This document shows positions 53,008-61,565 of a DNA stretch of 64,000 bases, one piece after another. This DNA is from Cognatishimia sp. 1_MG-2023 (GTDB lineage Bacteria > Pseudomonadota > Alphaproteobacteria > Rhodobacterales > Rhodobacteraceae), in assembly GCF_030548175.1 (NCBI RefSeq), contig NZ_JAUORX010000001.1, positions 434,001-498,000 of the forward strand, given 5' to 3'. A program made the position numbers and the translations under genes. The notes beneath the pieces are model-generated. The model saw nothing but the letters and a program-made list of their open reading frames with translations, made no database searches and was not told where the DNA came from. The stretch's first letter is position 1. Each line of letters begins with the position of its first letter.

Positions 53008-54387
53008 TCAAGGCGAATTCAAGGCGACCAGTGCTTGAACGGCAGGCCAATTCACGTAAAGGGCGATCGACATCAACCCCGCTCCCAATATCGCAAAAGC
53101 CGCGTCGTGGCGTGGGTCCCATGTCCCTTGATGTCGCGCCAGCCAGACCACAACCGGGTAGACCAAAACCATGGCGAAACCCTGTCCGATAAGCGCACCC
53201 AAAAGACCAAAGACTTTGACCCCAATCACCAGCCCGGCGAGCATCAAGATGGTGCGTGACAGCGCCAAAACGAAAAACCGCCGGGAGTCCCCTGCTGCTA
53301 GTGCTGCTTGATCATACGTCAAAGCAATCAAATGGGGAACCTGTGCACATGCAATCATGACGAGAATGCCACCGGCAAGCGTGTAACGCGGGTCGTATAA
53401 GGTGTTGATCAACCAGCTTGCGACAAGGGCCAAGGCAAACATGATCCCCATCAAAGCACCCGACAAAGCGAACCGCATCTTGCGGAGTTTCCGGAAGTTT
53501 TCGGGCGAGTCTTTTGGTGGAAGTTCGCGGTAGATCGGGATCAAGATACGTCGTGTCACCGTGCCCCCCATCAAGAGCGGAAAGCTCGCGAGGAAGAAAC
53601 CGATATTGTAGATACCCAGCGTTTCAAGCGACAGGTATTTCCCTAAGATGATTTTATCCCCTTGGCTTAGGAAAAAACCAACAACAGTGCTGAGGAAAAT
53701 CCATTTTCCAAAGTTAATCAGCTCATTTGCTGCAGCAGGTTCCCACCGGAAGCGATTGCGCTGACCGGGTAAGAAAACGGACAAGAAAATCAGTTGAACC
53801 AACGCGCCAACAATGCCGCTAATCACCAAAGCCCATACGGATTGGAGTATCCATGCCGCCACGACAGCGACAATTAGGCTGACAACTTGTGAAGCCAAAT
53901 CAATCACGGTCAAACGGCCGAAATTCAAATGTCGGTTGGCCGTATCCAGCCGTGTCGGGTTAAAGCCCGCAATTGCCAAGGTCACACCAACGACAGGCAG
54001 CAATTGCGCCAACATGGGCGCGTCAAAGAACTGCGCTGCGGGATAGGCGATGACAAAGGTAACGCCCCATAACAGCATTCCGCGAATGACTTGGATCGTC
54101 CAAGCGGTGTTCAAGAATTCGGGATCGTCCCCACGTTTGCTTTGCATGATCGACGGGGTCACGCCAACGTCGGAAAAGTTGTTAAGCCCCTGCATAAACA
54201 CATAGACAAGCGCCATCATCCCAAAGGCCTCTGGGAACAACAGCCGGGTCAGTACGAGGTTTGAAACCAGCCGCAGAAACTGCCCGCCACCAAACCCGAG
54301 AATGGTCAGCGCCGAACCACGCATCGCTTTGGCGCCAAGCCCCTGCCCACTTAGAATACCGCTGAAACGCCTGCGCAATGTGTTCAT
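53008..54387 (-). CDS. Oligosaccharide flippase (Wzx/MATE-like)
   Basis: The protein has 459 residues and about twelve membrane segments. The GSALTILGFGGGQFLRLVSNLVLTRLLFPEAFGMMALV N-terminal pattern is typical of the polysaccharide biosynthesis protein/Wzx group. It would move polyprenyl-linked repeat units from the inner to the outer face of the membrane. The ATG at 54387 overlaps the stop of the preceding GT2 gene by 4 bases. The PKS operon begins 100 bases downstream. Confidence 0.88.
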   Translation of the reverse strand: MNTLRRRFSGILSGQGLGAKAMRGSALTILGFGGGQFLRLVSNLVLTRLLFPEAFGMMALVYVFMQGLNNFSDVGVTPSIMQSKRGDDPEFLNTAWTIQVIRGMLLWGVTFVIAYPAAQFFDAPMLAQLLPVVGVTLAIAGFNPTRLDTANRHLNFGRLTVIDLASQVVSLIVAVVAAWILQSVWALVISGIVGALVQLIFLSVFLPGQRNRFRWEPAAANELINFGKWIFLSTVVGFFLSQGDKIILGKYLSLETLGIYNIGFFLASFPLLMGGTVTRRILIPIYRELPPKDSPENFRKLRKMRFALSGALMGIMFALALVASWLINTLYDPRYTLAGGILVMIACAQVPHLIALTYDQAALAAGDSRRFFVLALSRTILMLAGLVIGVKVFGLLGALIGQGFAMVLVYPVVVWLARHQGTWDPRHDAAFAILGAGLMSIALYVNWPAVQALVALNSP

Positions 54388-55211
54388 CGACCACGTCTCC
54401 AATCGGTTCCAGCTTGGTCTTTGGTCAGTCGTACATACAACGCAACAGAAGCATAGACACAGAACCCAAACGGATTGCTGACGGCTAAGTTGAGCATATG
54501 CCCCTTGGAAACGGTGCCTTTGTCTTCATTGTTCATTAATCGCGGATACCGTTCAGCCAATTGCGCAACACCCATGTTTTGACGGCGACGCACTTTGACG
54601 AGGTTTTTCCACCCTTCTGCCACCGGCCAAATATAAGTTCCCGGAACGGCCAATCGTTCGCGCGGCGCAAAGTTAAGGCGTACGAACATGTCGTCTGAGA
54701 TGATGTCTGGGAAATCCTGCCATCGGGCCCGGCCCGCGATGTTCACGGCAAACAGACCAGCCCCCGGCACACTTTTGGCCATAAACGGCACTTTGCCCCA
54801 GAACTTTGCATAGGCCCGGCTGATGCGGCTGGCAGCTGCCATCTGCAGTTTTCCACTGGCCCAAGCGGGCGTTTCGCGGTCCAGCGCACGCCCAATCTGC
54901 CAAAGAATACGGGGACTTACCCGTACATCCGCATCCAGATAGACACGCACGTCGCCTTTAGCCGCGCGATCACCGACGTTTAAGGCATGCAGCTTATTTC
55001 CAATCTCAAGCTCAAGCACTTCAAGCGCCCAGCCCTTTTCGGACGCCAACACGCTGTAGCGCCGCGAAATCTCGGCTGTCTTATCTTGGCACCCATTCGC
55101 AACGACAATAATTTGTGCGCCGTCTAGCCGTTCCGATGCCAGAACAGCCTCCAGACAGGCACTAATCCAATGCGCTTCGTTGCTTGCTGGGATGATGATG
55201 CTCATTTTCAT
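54384..55211 (-). CDS. Glycosyltransferase family 2
   Basis: The protein has about 275 residues. The motifs are MSIIIPASNEAHWISACLEA, IIVVANGCQDKTAE, and the metal-binding VYLDADVRVSP. One hydrophobic segment near the C-terminus suggests membrane contact. It is translationally coupled to the flippase. The frame is open to 55280, but ATG 55211 (or 55205) starts the conserved domain. The next gene upstream is divergent. Confidence 0.86.
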   Translation of the reverse strand: MKMSIIIPASNEAHWISACLEAVLASERLDGAQIIVVANGCQDKTAEISRRYSVLASEKGWALEVLELEIGNKLHALNVGDRAAKGDVRVYLDADVRVSPRILWQIGRALDRETPAWASGKLQMAAASRISRAYAKFWGKVPFMAKSVPGAGLFAVNIAGRARWQDFPDIISDDMFVRLNFAPRERLAVPGTYIWPVAEGWKNLVKVRRRQNMGVAQLAERYPRLMNNEDKGTVSKGHMLNLAVSNPFGFCVYASVALYVRLTKDQAGTDWRRGR

Positions 55212-55322
55212 CAGGTGATCTGCCTTATACTGGCCGGTTTCTGCTCGGTTTTTGTTACCAAATGTGTTAGCTCGCTGCAAAGCGGTTCACGCACCCCTAA
55301 CGACAGATATCGAGCGCATCCA

Positions 55323-56543
55323 GTGATCAAATCCCCTACTCTTGGATACCTGATACCGGAGTTTCCGGGCCAGACCCATATTTTCTTTTGGCGTGAAATC
55401 CTTGCGCTTGAACGAATGGGGATCAAAGTCGCCCTGTTTAGTACGCGAAAACCACCGCCCGGCTTAATTTCTCATAAGTGGTCAGAAGAGGCGATGGCGC
55501 GCACTGAATACCTTGGCAAAGTTGATCCAATGGCAGCTGCTCAAGCCGCCATTGGTGTGTCGCCAATGGTCTGGGCCAAGGACGTTATGCGCGAAGGCAA
55601 AGCGCTAGCAAAGGATTTAGCGATCACAACAGCTGCGGCCCATCAGCTTAAAGCAAGCTGTTCCGCGCAGGGGATTACCCATGTCCATGCGCATTCTTGC
55701 GGGCGATCTGCGCTGGTCGCAATGTTGGCCAACCGATTAGGCGGGCCAAGCTATAGCGTTACCCTACATGGCCCAATGTCTGACTACGGCCCCGGTCAGC
55801 GGTTGAAATGGCGCCACGCAAAGTTCGCGACCGTCATCACCGAAAAACTTCGACGAGAATTGCCTGAGCAGCTTGGGGCGGACTTGCCAAAATCTCTGTT
55901 TGTGCAGCCGATGGGCGTAGATGTGAACGCCCTGAAACGCGACCTGCCCTATATGCCCCACCGACCTGGCGGACCGCTGCGCGTGTTCTCTTGTGGACGG
56001 TTAAACATCGTCAAGGGCCATCAGGACTTGATGCAAGCCGTCAAACAATTGCGAGACCAAGGCATTGACGCGCGCCTCGATATTGCGGGCGAAGATGACG
56101 ATGGGGGCAGCGGATATCGTCGGGTTCTGGAAAGCAAGATCGAAGAACTTGGCCTGCGGGACAGCATTACCCTATTGGGCGCGATCAGCGCAGAAGAGGT
56201 GCGCCGCTACCTTTTGAACGCACATTTGTTCGTGTTGGCAAGTTGGCACGAGCCCCTTGGCGTCGCCTATATGGAAGCCATGTCTTGCGAGGTTCCAACC
56301 ATTGGCACCAACGCAGGTGGCGTGCCGGAATTGATCCGCAGTGGCGTTGACGGTGTGATGGTGAAACCCAAATCACCTGACAATATCGCAGCAGCCATTC
56401 AGCTTTTGGCGCAGAACCCAGAAGATGCAATGCGCCTAGGCAAAGCTGGACGCGACCGCATTATCGCGAAATTCAATTGCGATAAGGGGGCCGAGTTAAT
56501 TGCGCGCGAATCCCTTGATCTGCGGATTTCAGAAGAAATCTGA
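55323..56543 (+). CDS. Glycosyltransferase family 4
   Basis: This is a GT-B fold protein. It begins TLGYLIPEFPGQTHIFFWREI, with the donor-domain motif VLASWHEPLGVAYMEAMSCEVP and FSCGRLNIVKGHQDL. A GTG at 55323 (VIKSPTLGYL) is chosen because the longer frame from 55170 would cover the divergent promoter and the start of the opposite GT2 gene. This gives about 406 residues, normal for GT4. Its 3' end overlaps the convergent gene by 15 bases. It probably adds a sugar to the locus glycan. Confidence 0.87.
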   Translation: MIKSPTLGYLIPEFPGQTHIFFWREILALERMGIKVALFSTRKPPPGLISHKWSEEAMARTEYLGKVDPMAAAQAAIGVSPMVWAKDVMREGKALAKDLAITTAAAHQLKASCSAQGITHVHAHSCGRSALVAMLANRLGGPSYSVTLHGPMSDYGPGQRLKWRHAKFATVITEKLRRELPEQLGADLPKSLFVQPMGVDVNALKRDLPYMPHRPGGPLRVFSCGRLNIVKGHQDLMQAVKQLRDQGIDARLDIAGEDDDGGSGYRRVLESKIEELGLRDSITLLGAISAEEVRRYLLNAHLFVLASWHEPLGVAYMEAMSCEVPTIGTNAGGVPELIRSGVDGVMVKPKSPDNIAAAIQLLAQNPEDAMRLGKAGRDRIIAKFNCDKGAELIARESLDLRISEEI

Positions 56544-59381
56544 GACTGACAAGATCACATCAGGCGCTTTAGAAAAGGCAATCGTCTCTACCGCGAAAAG
56601 GCGGACATTGCCGTATTCCGATGTCGCCCGCAGGCGCGAGCCCTCGCGAAAGAAACGGTATTCTTCCAAGAAGCCCGGCAGTACAGCGTGGTCGTCACCT
56701 GCCCCGCCATGCAGATAATCGGTGCCCCCGTCTGAAGTCAGTTCATCATTGCCAGCCCCGGCGAACAGGATGTCGTCAAACGCGGTCCCAACCAGTACAT
56801 CGGCCTTATCGGTTCCAGTTAGTCGCAGCCCATGAGCAAAATCTGAGGCGTCACGGGCATCTGCCCACACCGGTCCAGCAGCATTGTATTCCACCAAAGC
56901 ATCGTGTCGCGGATTGCTGTCAGCCAAATGCCGCAAAGCCCCCCAACTGCCCCATTGTGTAGGCATGGCGACGTCAACAAAGGCGTTGAACACTGTCCCG
57001 CCAAGCGCATTCCAACCCGCTAGAAGCTCTTGGTAAAGCTGCGCCATCTCTGGCGTGTAATTCAGATGTTTGAAAAACTCGGTAAGCGTTTCATCCCCTG
57101 TCCATTGCGCGACGCCAACGACGTGTGTGCCGCCCTCGTACATCAGCAAATCAAGGTCATGATCTTTGGCGACTTTGGCTTGATAGGGCCACGCCTCTTT
57201 CAACAAATGGGTCAACGATCCGTCCCGCAATTTCTGAGCAACCTTTTCAACGGCCAGATCATACCCCCGACCAGCGGCCTGACTTTCAGCGATCCATTGC
57301 AAAATCTCTGGCGCACCTTCGTCAGTGCCAAGCCCATGTCCGAAATAGCCGGTGACGGCGTAGGCGTCGAAAAGCTGATGCGGTATTTCCGCCCCATCTT
57401 TAACGGCCAAAGGCGCGTTCAGCAGGCCAAATTCCAGCCCCGGCCAATCTGTGTGAGTGGCAGCGACGCGAACCAAACGATCCGCCGCTTGATCCTCAAA
57501 CACGTCCGTCCAAATTCGCGCCATTTCGGCACCGCGCATGCCGGCAAATTGCATCCAATCCTCTTCGCCTGCATCGCCCCAACGTTCACGCGCTTGCGCT
57601 ACAGCCCAATGGGTTTGCGGAAAGAGGAAGTTCCATAACTCGTTTGAATATTCAGTATAAGCCTTTAACCCCGGTCGCAGGCCGTCCCGCACTTGGGTTG
57701 CAAAGGCCTCTACATAGGCGTCATCAGCCGTGTGCGGCATGTTAAACCATGGATCGGCACCAATCTGATTGGCGAGCTCTAGCATCAATTCCAGCGGTAC
57801 TCCGCGCCGCGTAAAGCTATAATCAGACGCAATAGGCCGTTGATCCCATGTCGAGATTTCAGACCCATTGGTGAACATCCAATCCATGAACCGAACAAGC
57901 CGCAGGTCTTCGATCTGCGCAATCCATTCGGGGTTAAACACTACACCAGCTTCATAAAGCGGTATCTGATCCTCACGAACCACCGCGATATTGCGCACAT
58001 AGTCCCCAATGCCCTCTGGGTCTGTTTCATTTAGAACAATACCAATGAACCCTTCACCCGGTTGGAACCGAAACCAGATTTCCCGATCACCGTATTTGAT
58101 TGGCCGCGCGGTTCCGGCAAGATCGACCTTGCCCGTGCCTTCATAAGTCAAACGATAGACGCCTGCCTGCAATTTTGCATCTTCGGGCAAATCCGTCAGC
58201 ATCAGAGTTTCGATTTTAACCAGCTCATCCGGAATACGTATCGGCCAGCCATCTGCATCCAAATGCCCGCCAGCCACCAGCTCTGGTTGGCCCCATCCGC
58301 CAAATTGATCAGGTAAATGGCCCACCCATTGGCGCGCGGATTTCATGTGGTTCACGAAGGGCGCTTGAGTTGACCAATCGGCGATGCCGTTTAGCCCAAC
58401 GCCAAGCGCCGGCACACCGGTTTTGGGCGGTTTCTGAATTTGCACCTCGGCCACCTTCTGGGTGGCAATGGGTTCTAGCGCAACGGATGCTGCCGCAATC
58501 TCAAAAGGCACCTCTTCTTTGATGATGCGCAACAGGTCTGCGAAATGCGTCTTTACCAACGGATGAACGTTTTGCGGCAACGGGCCAAGTTTTGGAGCCT
58601 CGCCGAACAACCCAGCGTAGGTCACCGCTGCTGCCAAAAAGTACTGCGTTGCCGTGCCATGCGGGGCGTCGTCGGAATATAATTCGGTTACAGGAATATC
58701 ACCTAGTCCTGTTTCCAGCGCGGCGCGAGCCAATACACGGGCCACAGGTATCAATGTGACCTTCGCGTCAGGGCGCGCAGCCATCACTTGCTCAGCATAG
58801 TCGACATGCCAATCGTGAAACTCACCCAGATTGAAGTTATGATACTTGCGCAGACGGCGTGCATTTGGTGGAAAGCTCCGCAAGTATGGCGCAAGGTCTG
58901 CCCAGCCTTCGTAGATATAAAACCGCTTATCCGTCGCCACGCCGTCCAATAGATCAACGGTGGCTGACAACGGCGAAATCCCTGTTGTATTGTCACCATC
59001 ATAGGCTGTGTCGGCACTTTGATATTGCACGAAATTGGCGGGATTCATAAGGATCGTATCATACCCAACCTGATCAAAGGTGCGGTATTGGCGCGACCAG
59101 GCCGACGTCACTGTTTTGAAGCCCCACTGCGGAGATGGCGGTAGCTCAGCCGCCCAATTGCGTAGAAAGCCCCATTCTCCGTCCAGCTCAAATGCACGCT
59201 CGTCCTGTTCGGCGAAATAGGCCAGCCAATGCGGCACAGTTGTTTCGTCGCTATCCGTCGCATGATGGATCAAGCTGTTACCAAAGACGTAAATCTTACG
59301 CGGCTCTGTTTCCGCAAAGGCAAGGTTCGCACCTATCCAAGACGCAAATGCCACAATCGCAAGCAAACCGTGCTTCATCAT
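56529..59381 (-). CDS. Secreted multidomain protein: SGNH-like, glycosidase-like and RTX repeats
   Basis: The protein has about 950 residues. A Sec signal peptide covers 1-23. A region resembling SGNH/GDSL esterases begins YVFGNSL (Ser in a GNSL variant) and ends with a possible Asp-His block (YSDDAPHGT). The central and C-terminal part (about 480-860) resembles a TIM-barrel glycosidase, with a EYSNELWNF motif that could carry a catalytic acid. Near 870-910 are calcium-binding RTX nonapeptides (GTAFDDILFAGAGNDELTSD, then GGAGDD). A role in trimming or deacetylating the locus polysaccharide fits. A Sec signal together with RTX repeats is unusual. ATG 59381 follows an AGGTG box. Confidence 0.7.
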   Translation of the reverse strand: MMKHGLLAIVAFASWIGANLAFAETEPRKIYVFGNSLIHHATDSDETTVPHWLAYFAEQDERAFELDGEWGFLRNWAAELPPSPQWGFKTVTSAWSRQYRTFDQVGYDTILMNPANFVQYQSADTAYDGDNTTGISPLSATVDLLDGVATDKRFYIYEGWADLAPYLRSFPPNARRLRKYHNFNLGEFHDWHVDYAEQVMAARPDAKVTLIPVARVLARAALETGLGDIPVTELYSDDAPHGTATQYFLAAAVTYAGLFGEAPKLGPLPQNVHPLVKTHFADLLRIIKEEVPFEIAAASVALEPIATQKVAEVQIQKPPKTGVPALGVGLNGIADWSTQAPFVNHMKSARQWVGHLPDQFGGWGQPELVAGGHLDADGWPIRIPDELVKIETLMLTDLPEDAKLQAGVYRLTYEGTGKVDLAGTARPIKYGDREIWFRFQPGEGFIGIVLNETDPEGIGDYVRNIAVVREDQIPLYEAGVVFNPEWIAQIEDLRLVRFMDWMFTNGSEISTWDQRPIASDYSFTRRGVPLELMLELANQIGADPWFNMPHTADDAYVEAFATQVRDGLRPGLKAYTEYSNELWNFLFPQTHWAVAQARERWGDAGEEDWMQFAGMRGAEMARIWTDVFEDQAADRLVRVAATHTDWPGLEFGLLNAPLAVKDGAEIPHQLFDAYAVTGYFGHGLGTDEGAPEILQWIAESQAAGRGYDLAVEKVAQKLRDGSLTHLLKEAWPYQAKVAKDHDLDLLMYEGGTHVVGVAQWTGDETLTEFFKHLNYTPEMAQLYQELLAGWNALGGTVFNAFVDVAMPTQWGSWGALRHLADSNPRHDALVEYNAAGPVWADARDASDFAHGLRLTGTDKADVLVGTAFDDILFAGAGNDELTSDGGTDYLHGGAGDDHAVLPGFLEEYRFFREGSRLRATSEYGNVRLFAVETIAFSKAPDVILSVSDFF

Positions 59382-59626
59382 TTTCACCTAATCCATAGCG
59401 TTTGACCCCAATTCACATAGCATGGCTTTGAAAATTTGCAGGGGGAAAATACGCAAATCCTGTTGTTCTAATTCTAACTTTTCACGCTATCGTGCGCCTA
59501 TAGCGCCTTTTCGATCAACTAAACCTTACGGTGAATTTCTTGGACAACTCCCCTTTATTAGGAGTATGATTGATCCAAAATAGAAGCGCCTAAAAGGGCG
59601 TTACACGAGGTTGAGCGAGGCCAGAT

Positions 59627-60601
59627 ATGCCAACACATACGTTTCAAGTGTTCCAATGGAGCGGCACTGGTTACAATGCCCAGTATAACACGTCGCATAC
59701 GGCCGTGTTCAACGATGACGATGACTCAGTTGGCGGTTCAAGCGACGCCAATGAAACCGTCAGCATCGATGGCGGCGCTTCGAATGTAACCGGTGGCAGC
59801 CCCTACAAAATCAGCGTTAACTTTACGGATACCGATGGCAACTCGCACGTCGAGGATTTCAACTTTTTCTATACGTCGGATGGTGGTTGGTATTTCGCGC
59901 CGCAAGAAGGGTCAGCCTTCACAGAAGGCGCGACTTTTGGCAACTATCAAAGCCACACAGTTGGTTGGGATTATGACGAGGTCGTCTGCTTTACTTCGGG
60001 CACGTTGATTGCCACCAAACAGGGCAAAGTCCCGGTTGAAAAACTGGTGGCCGGCGATTTGGTTTTGACGTCGAGTGGTGACTATAAGCCGCTGGTCATG
60101 AATATGTGCCGTACTCTTTCAGTGGAAACGCTGACGAAGAACCACAAAATGCGTCCAATTCGGATTACGGCTGGTGCCTTGGGGAATGGCCTGCCAACAC
60201 GTGATCTTTTGGTGTCTCGTCAGCACCGCATGATGGTGCAATCCAAGATCGCAGAACGCATGTTCGGCAGCGCCGAAGCGTTGGTTTCAGCCGTCAAACT
60301 GACAATGTTGCCCGGTATTTTTGTAGAGCGTGACGACGCACTCGTAACCTATCATCACCTGTTATTTGACACCCACGAGGTTATTTTCGCAGAGGACGCA
60401 CCCTCGGAAAGCCTATTCACAGGCGAAGAAGCGTTGAAAACTTTGGCTCCTGAAGCAAAGGAAGAGATTTTGGCCCTCTTCCCCGAAATTGCCGAAATGG
60501 TCGAAAGCATACCCGCACGGCATATCCCTAGCTCGCGCAACCAAAAGCGTTTGGTAGCCAGACACTACAGCAATCAACAACCTGTTCTTCGACTGAGCTA
60601 A
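59627..60601 (+). CDS. Hint-domain (hedgehog/intein-like) protein
   Basis: The protein has 324 residues. The first about 115 residues are Asp/Gly/Ser-rich beta-type sequence. A Hint domain begins at VVCFTSGTLIATKQGKVPVE, with the catalytic Cys at the splice-like junction, the VSRQHRMMV block and HLLFDTHEVIFAE. This is the Hint_2 type common in Roseobacter extracellular proteins, thought to self-cleave. It is not an intein in an enzyme, since no host protein surrounds it. There is no Sec signal. It is divergent from the RTX-repeat protein with a 240-base promoter region between them. Confidence 0.85.
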   Translation: MPTHTFQVFQWSGTGYNAQYNTSHTAVFNDDDDSVGGSSDANETVSIDGGASNVTGGSPYKISVNFTDTDGNSHVEDFNFFYTSDGGWYFAPQEGSAFTEGATFGNYQSHTVGWDYDEVVCFTSGTLIATKQGKVPVEKLVAGDLVLTSSGDYKPLVMNMCRTLSVETLTKNHKMRPIRITAGALGNGLPTRDLLVSRQHRMMVQSKIAERMFGSAEALVSAVKLTMLPGIFVERDDALVTYHHLLFDTHEVIFAEDAPSESLFTGEEALKTLAPEAKEEILALFPEIAEMVESIPARHIPSSRNQKRLVARHYSNQQPVLRLS

Positions 60602-60706
60602 AGTCACACATTCCTATTGGCGCGAAAGATTATTGCGCGGGTCTTGCGGCCAGTACTGTTGCGGCGTTATGGAGCTGTACCTGAAGCTTCGCCAATGGAG
60701 GACATC

Positions 60707-61564
60707 ATGGCACTCAGCAATAACGTGCGGACCTATTTCGAAGGGTCTTGGCAGGACGGCAATATTGCGGTGATCCGCGCGGCCGACCACGTTGCGTGGC
60801 TTGGGTCTCAGGTATTTGATGGCGCACGCAAATTCCAAGGCGTCATGCCTGATCTGCACGGGCATTGTCATCGTTTGATCCGCTCTGCGGAAGCTCTGGG
60901 CATGACACCACAAATCACTGGCGATCAGATCATTGAGATCGTGAAAGAAGGTGTCGCGACCTATGCCGATGATGCAGAGCTATATATTCGCCCGATGATG
61001 TGGGCGACCGAAAGCACGCCGGGCATTATTGATCTTGATCCAAATTCTACGGCGTTTTCAGTATGTATCGAAGAATTACCAATGCCCAAGGCAGAAGGCT
61101 TTTCGCTGACGGTCGCGCCCTACTGCCGCCCTCGGCAAGACATGGCGTTAACCGAAGCAAAGGCAGGATCGCTTTATGCCAACAATGGTCGCATCATGGC
61201 ATGGGCCCGTGCGCGCGGGTTTTCCAACGCGCTGTCGCTGGATATTGATGGTAATGTCGCCGAAACTGCATCGACCAATGTGTTTTTGGTTAAAGACGGT
61301 ACCGTCTTTACTCCAATTCCAAACGGTTGCTTCTTAAACGGATTGACCCGCCAGCGCGTTATTGGCTTGTTGCGGGCCGATGGCGCAGAGGTGATTGAGA
61401 CCACGTTGAAAGTCGAAGACTTTGAAAATGCGGAAGAAATTTTTTGCACCGGTAACATTGCCAAAGTCATGCCTGTTGCGCGCTTCCAAGAACGCGACCT
61501 GCCCTTTGGGCCGCTTAGCAAACGGGCGCGCGATTTGTATTGGGACTTTGCACTGAGCGCCTAG
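60707..61564 (+). CDS. ilvE: Branched-chain amino acid aminotransferase
   Basis: This is a class IV PLP aminotransferase of 285 residues. The motifs are WLGSQVFDGAR, the PLP-lysine region EAKAGSLYANNGRIMAWARA, GNVAETASTNVFLV and FCTGNIAKVMPV. It makes or degrades leucine, isoleucine and valine. The ATG at 60707 is preceded by GGAGG, so the longer frame from 60617 is not used. It stands alone and converges with the ABC permease gene with no gap. Confidence 0.92.
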   Translation: MALSNNVRTYFEGSWQDGNIAVIRAADHVAWLGSQVFDGARKFQGVMPDLHGHCHRLIRSAEALGMTPQITGDQIIEIVKEGVATYADDAELYIRPMMWATESTPGIIDLDPNSTAFSVCIEELPMPKAEGFSLTVAPYCRPRQDMALTEAKAGSLYANNGRIMAWARARGFSNALSLDIDGNVAETASTNVFLVKDGTVFTPIPNGCFLNGLTRQRVIGLLRADGAEVIETTLKVEDFENAEEIFCTGNIAKVMPVARFQERDLPFGPLSKRARDLYWDFALSA

Positions 61565-61565
61565 T

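Noticed and set aside
59993-60400. Hint domain as an intein
   Set aside because: No essential host protein surrounds it and no C-terminal extein is present; it matches stand-alone extracellular Hint proteins.
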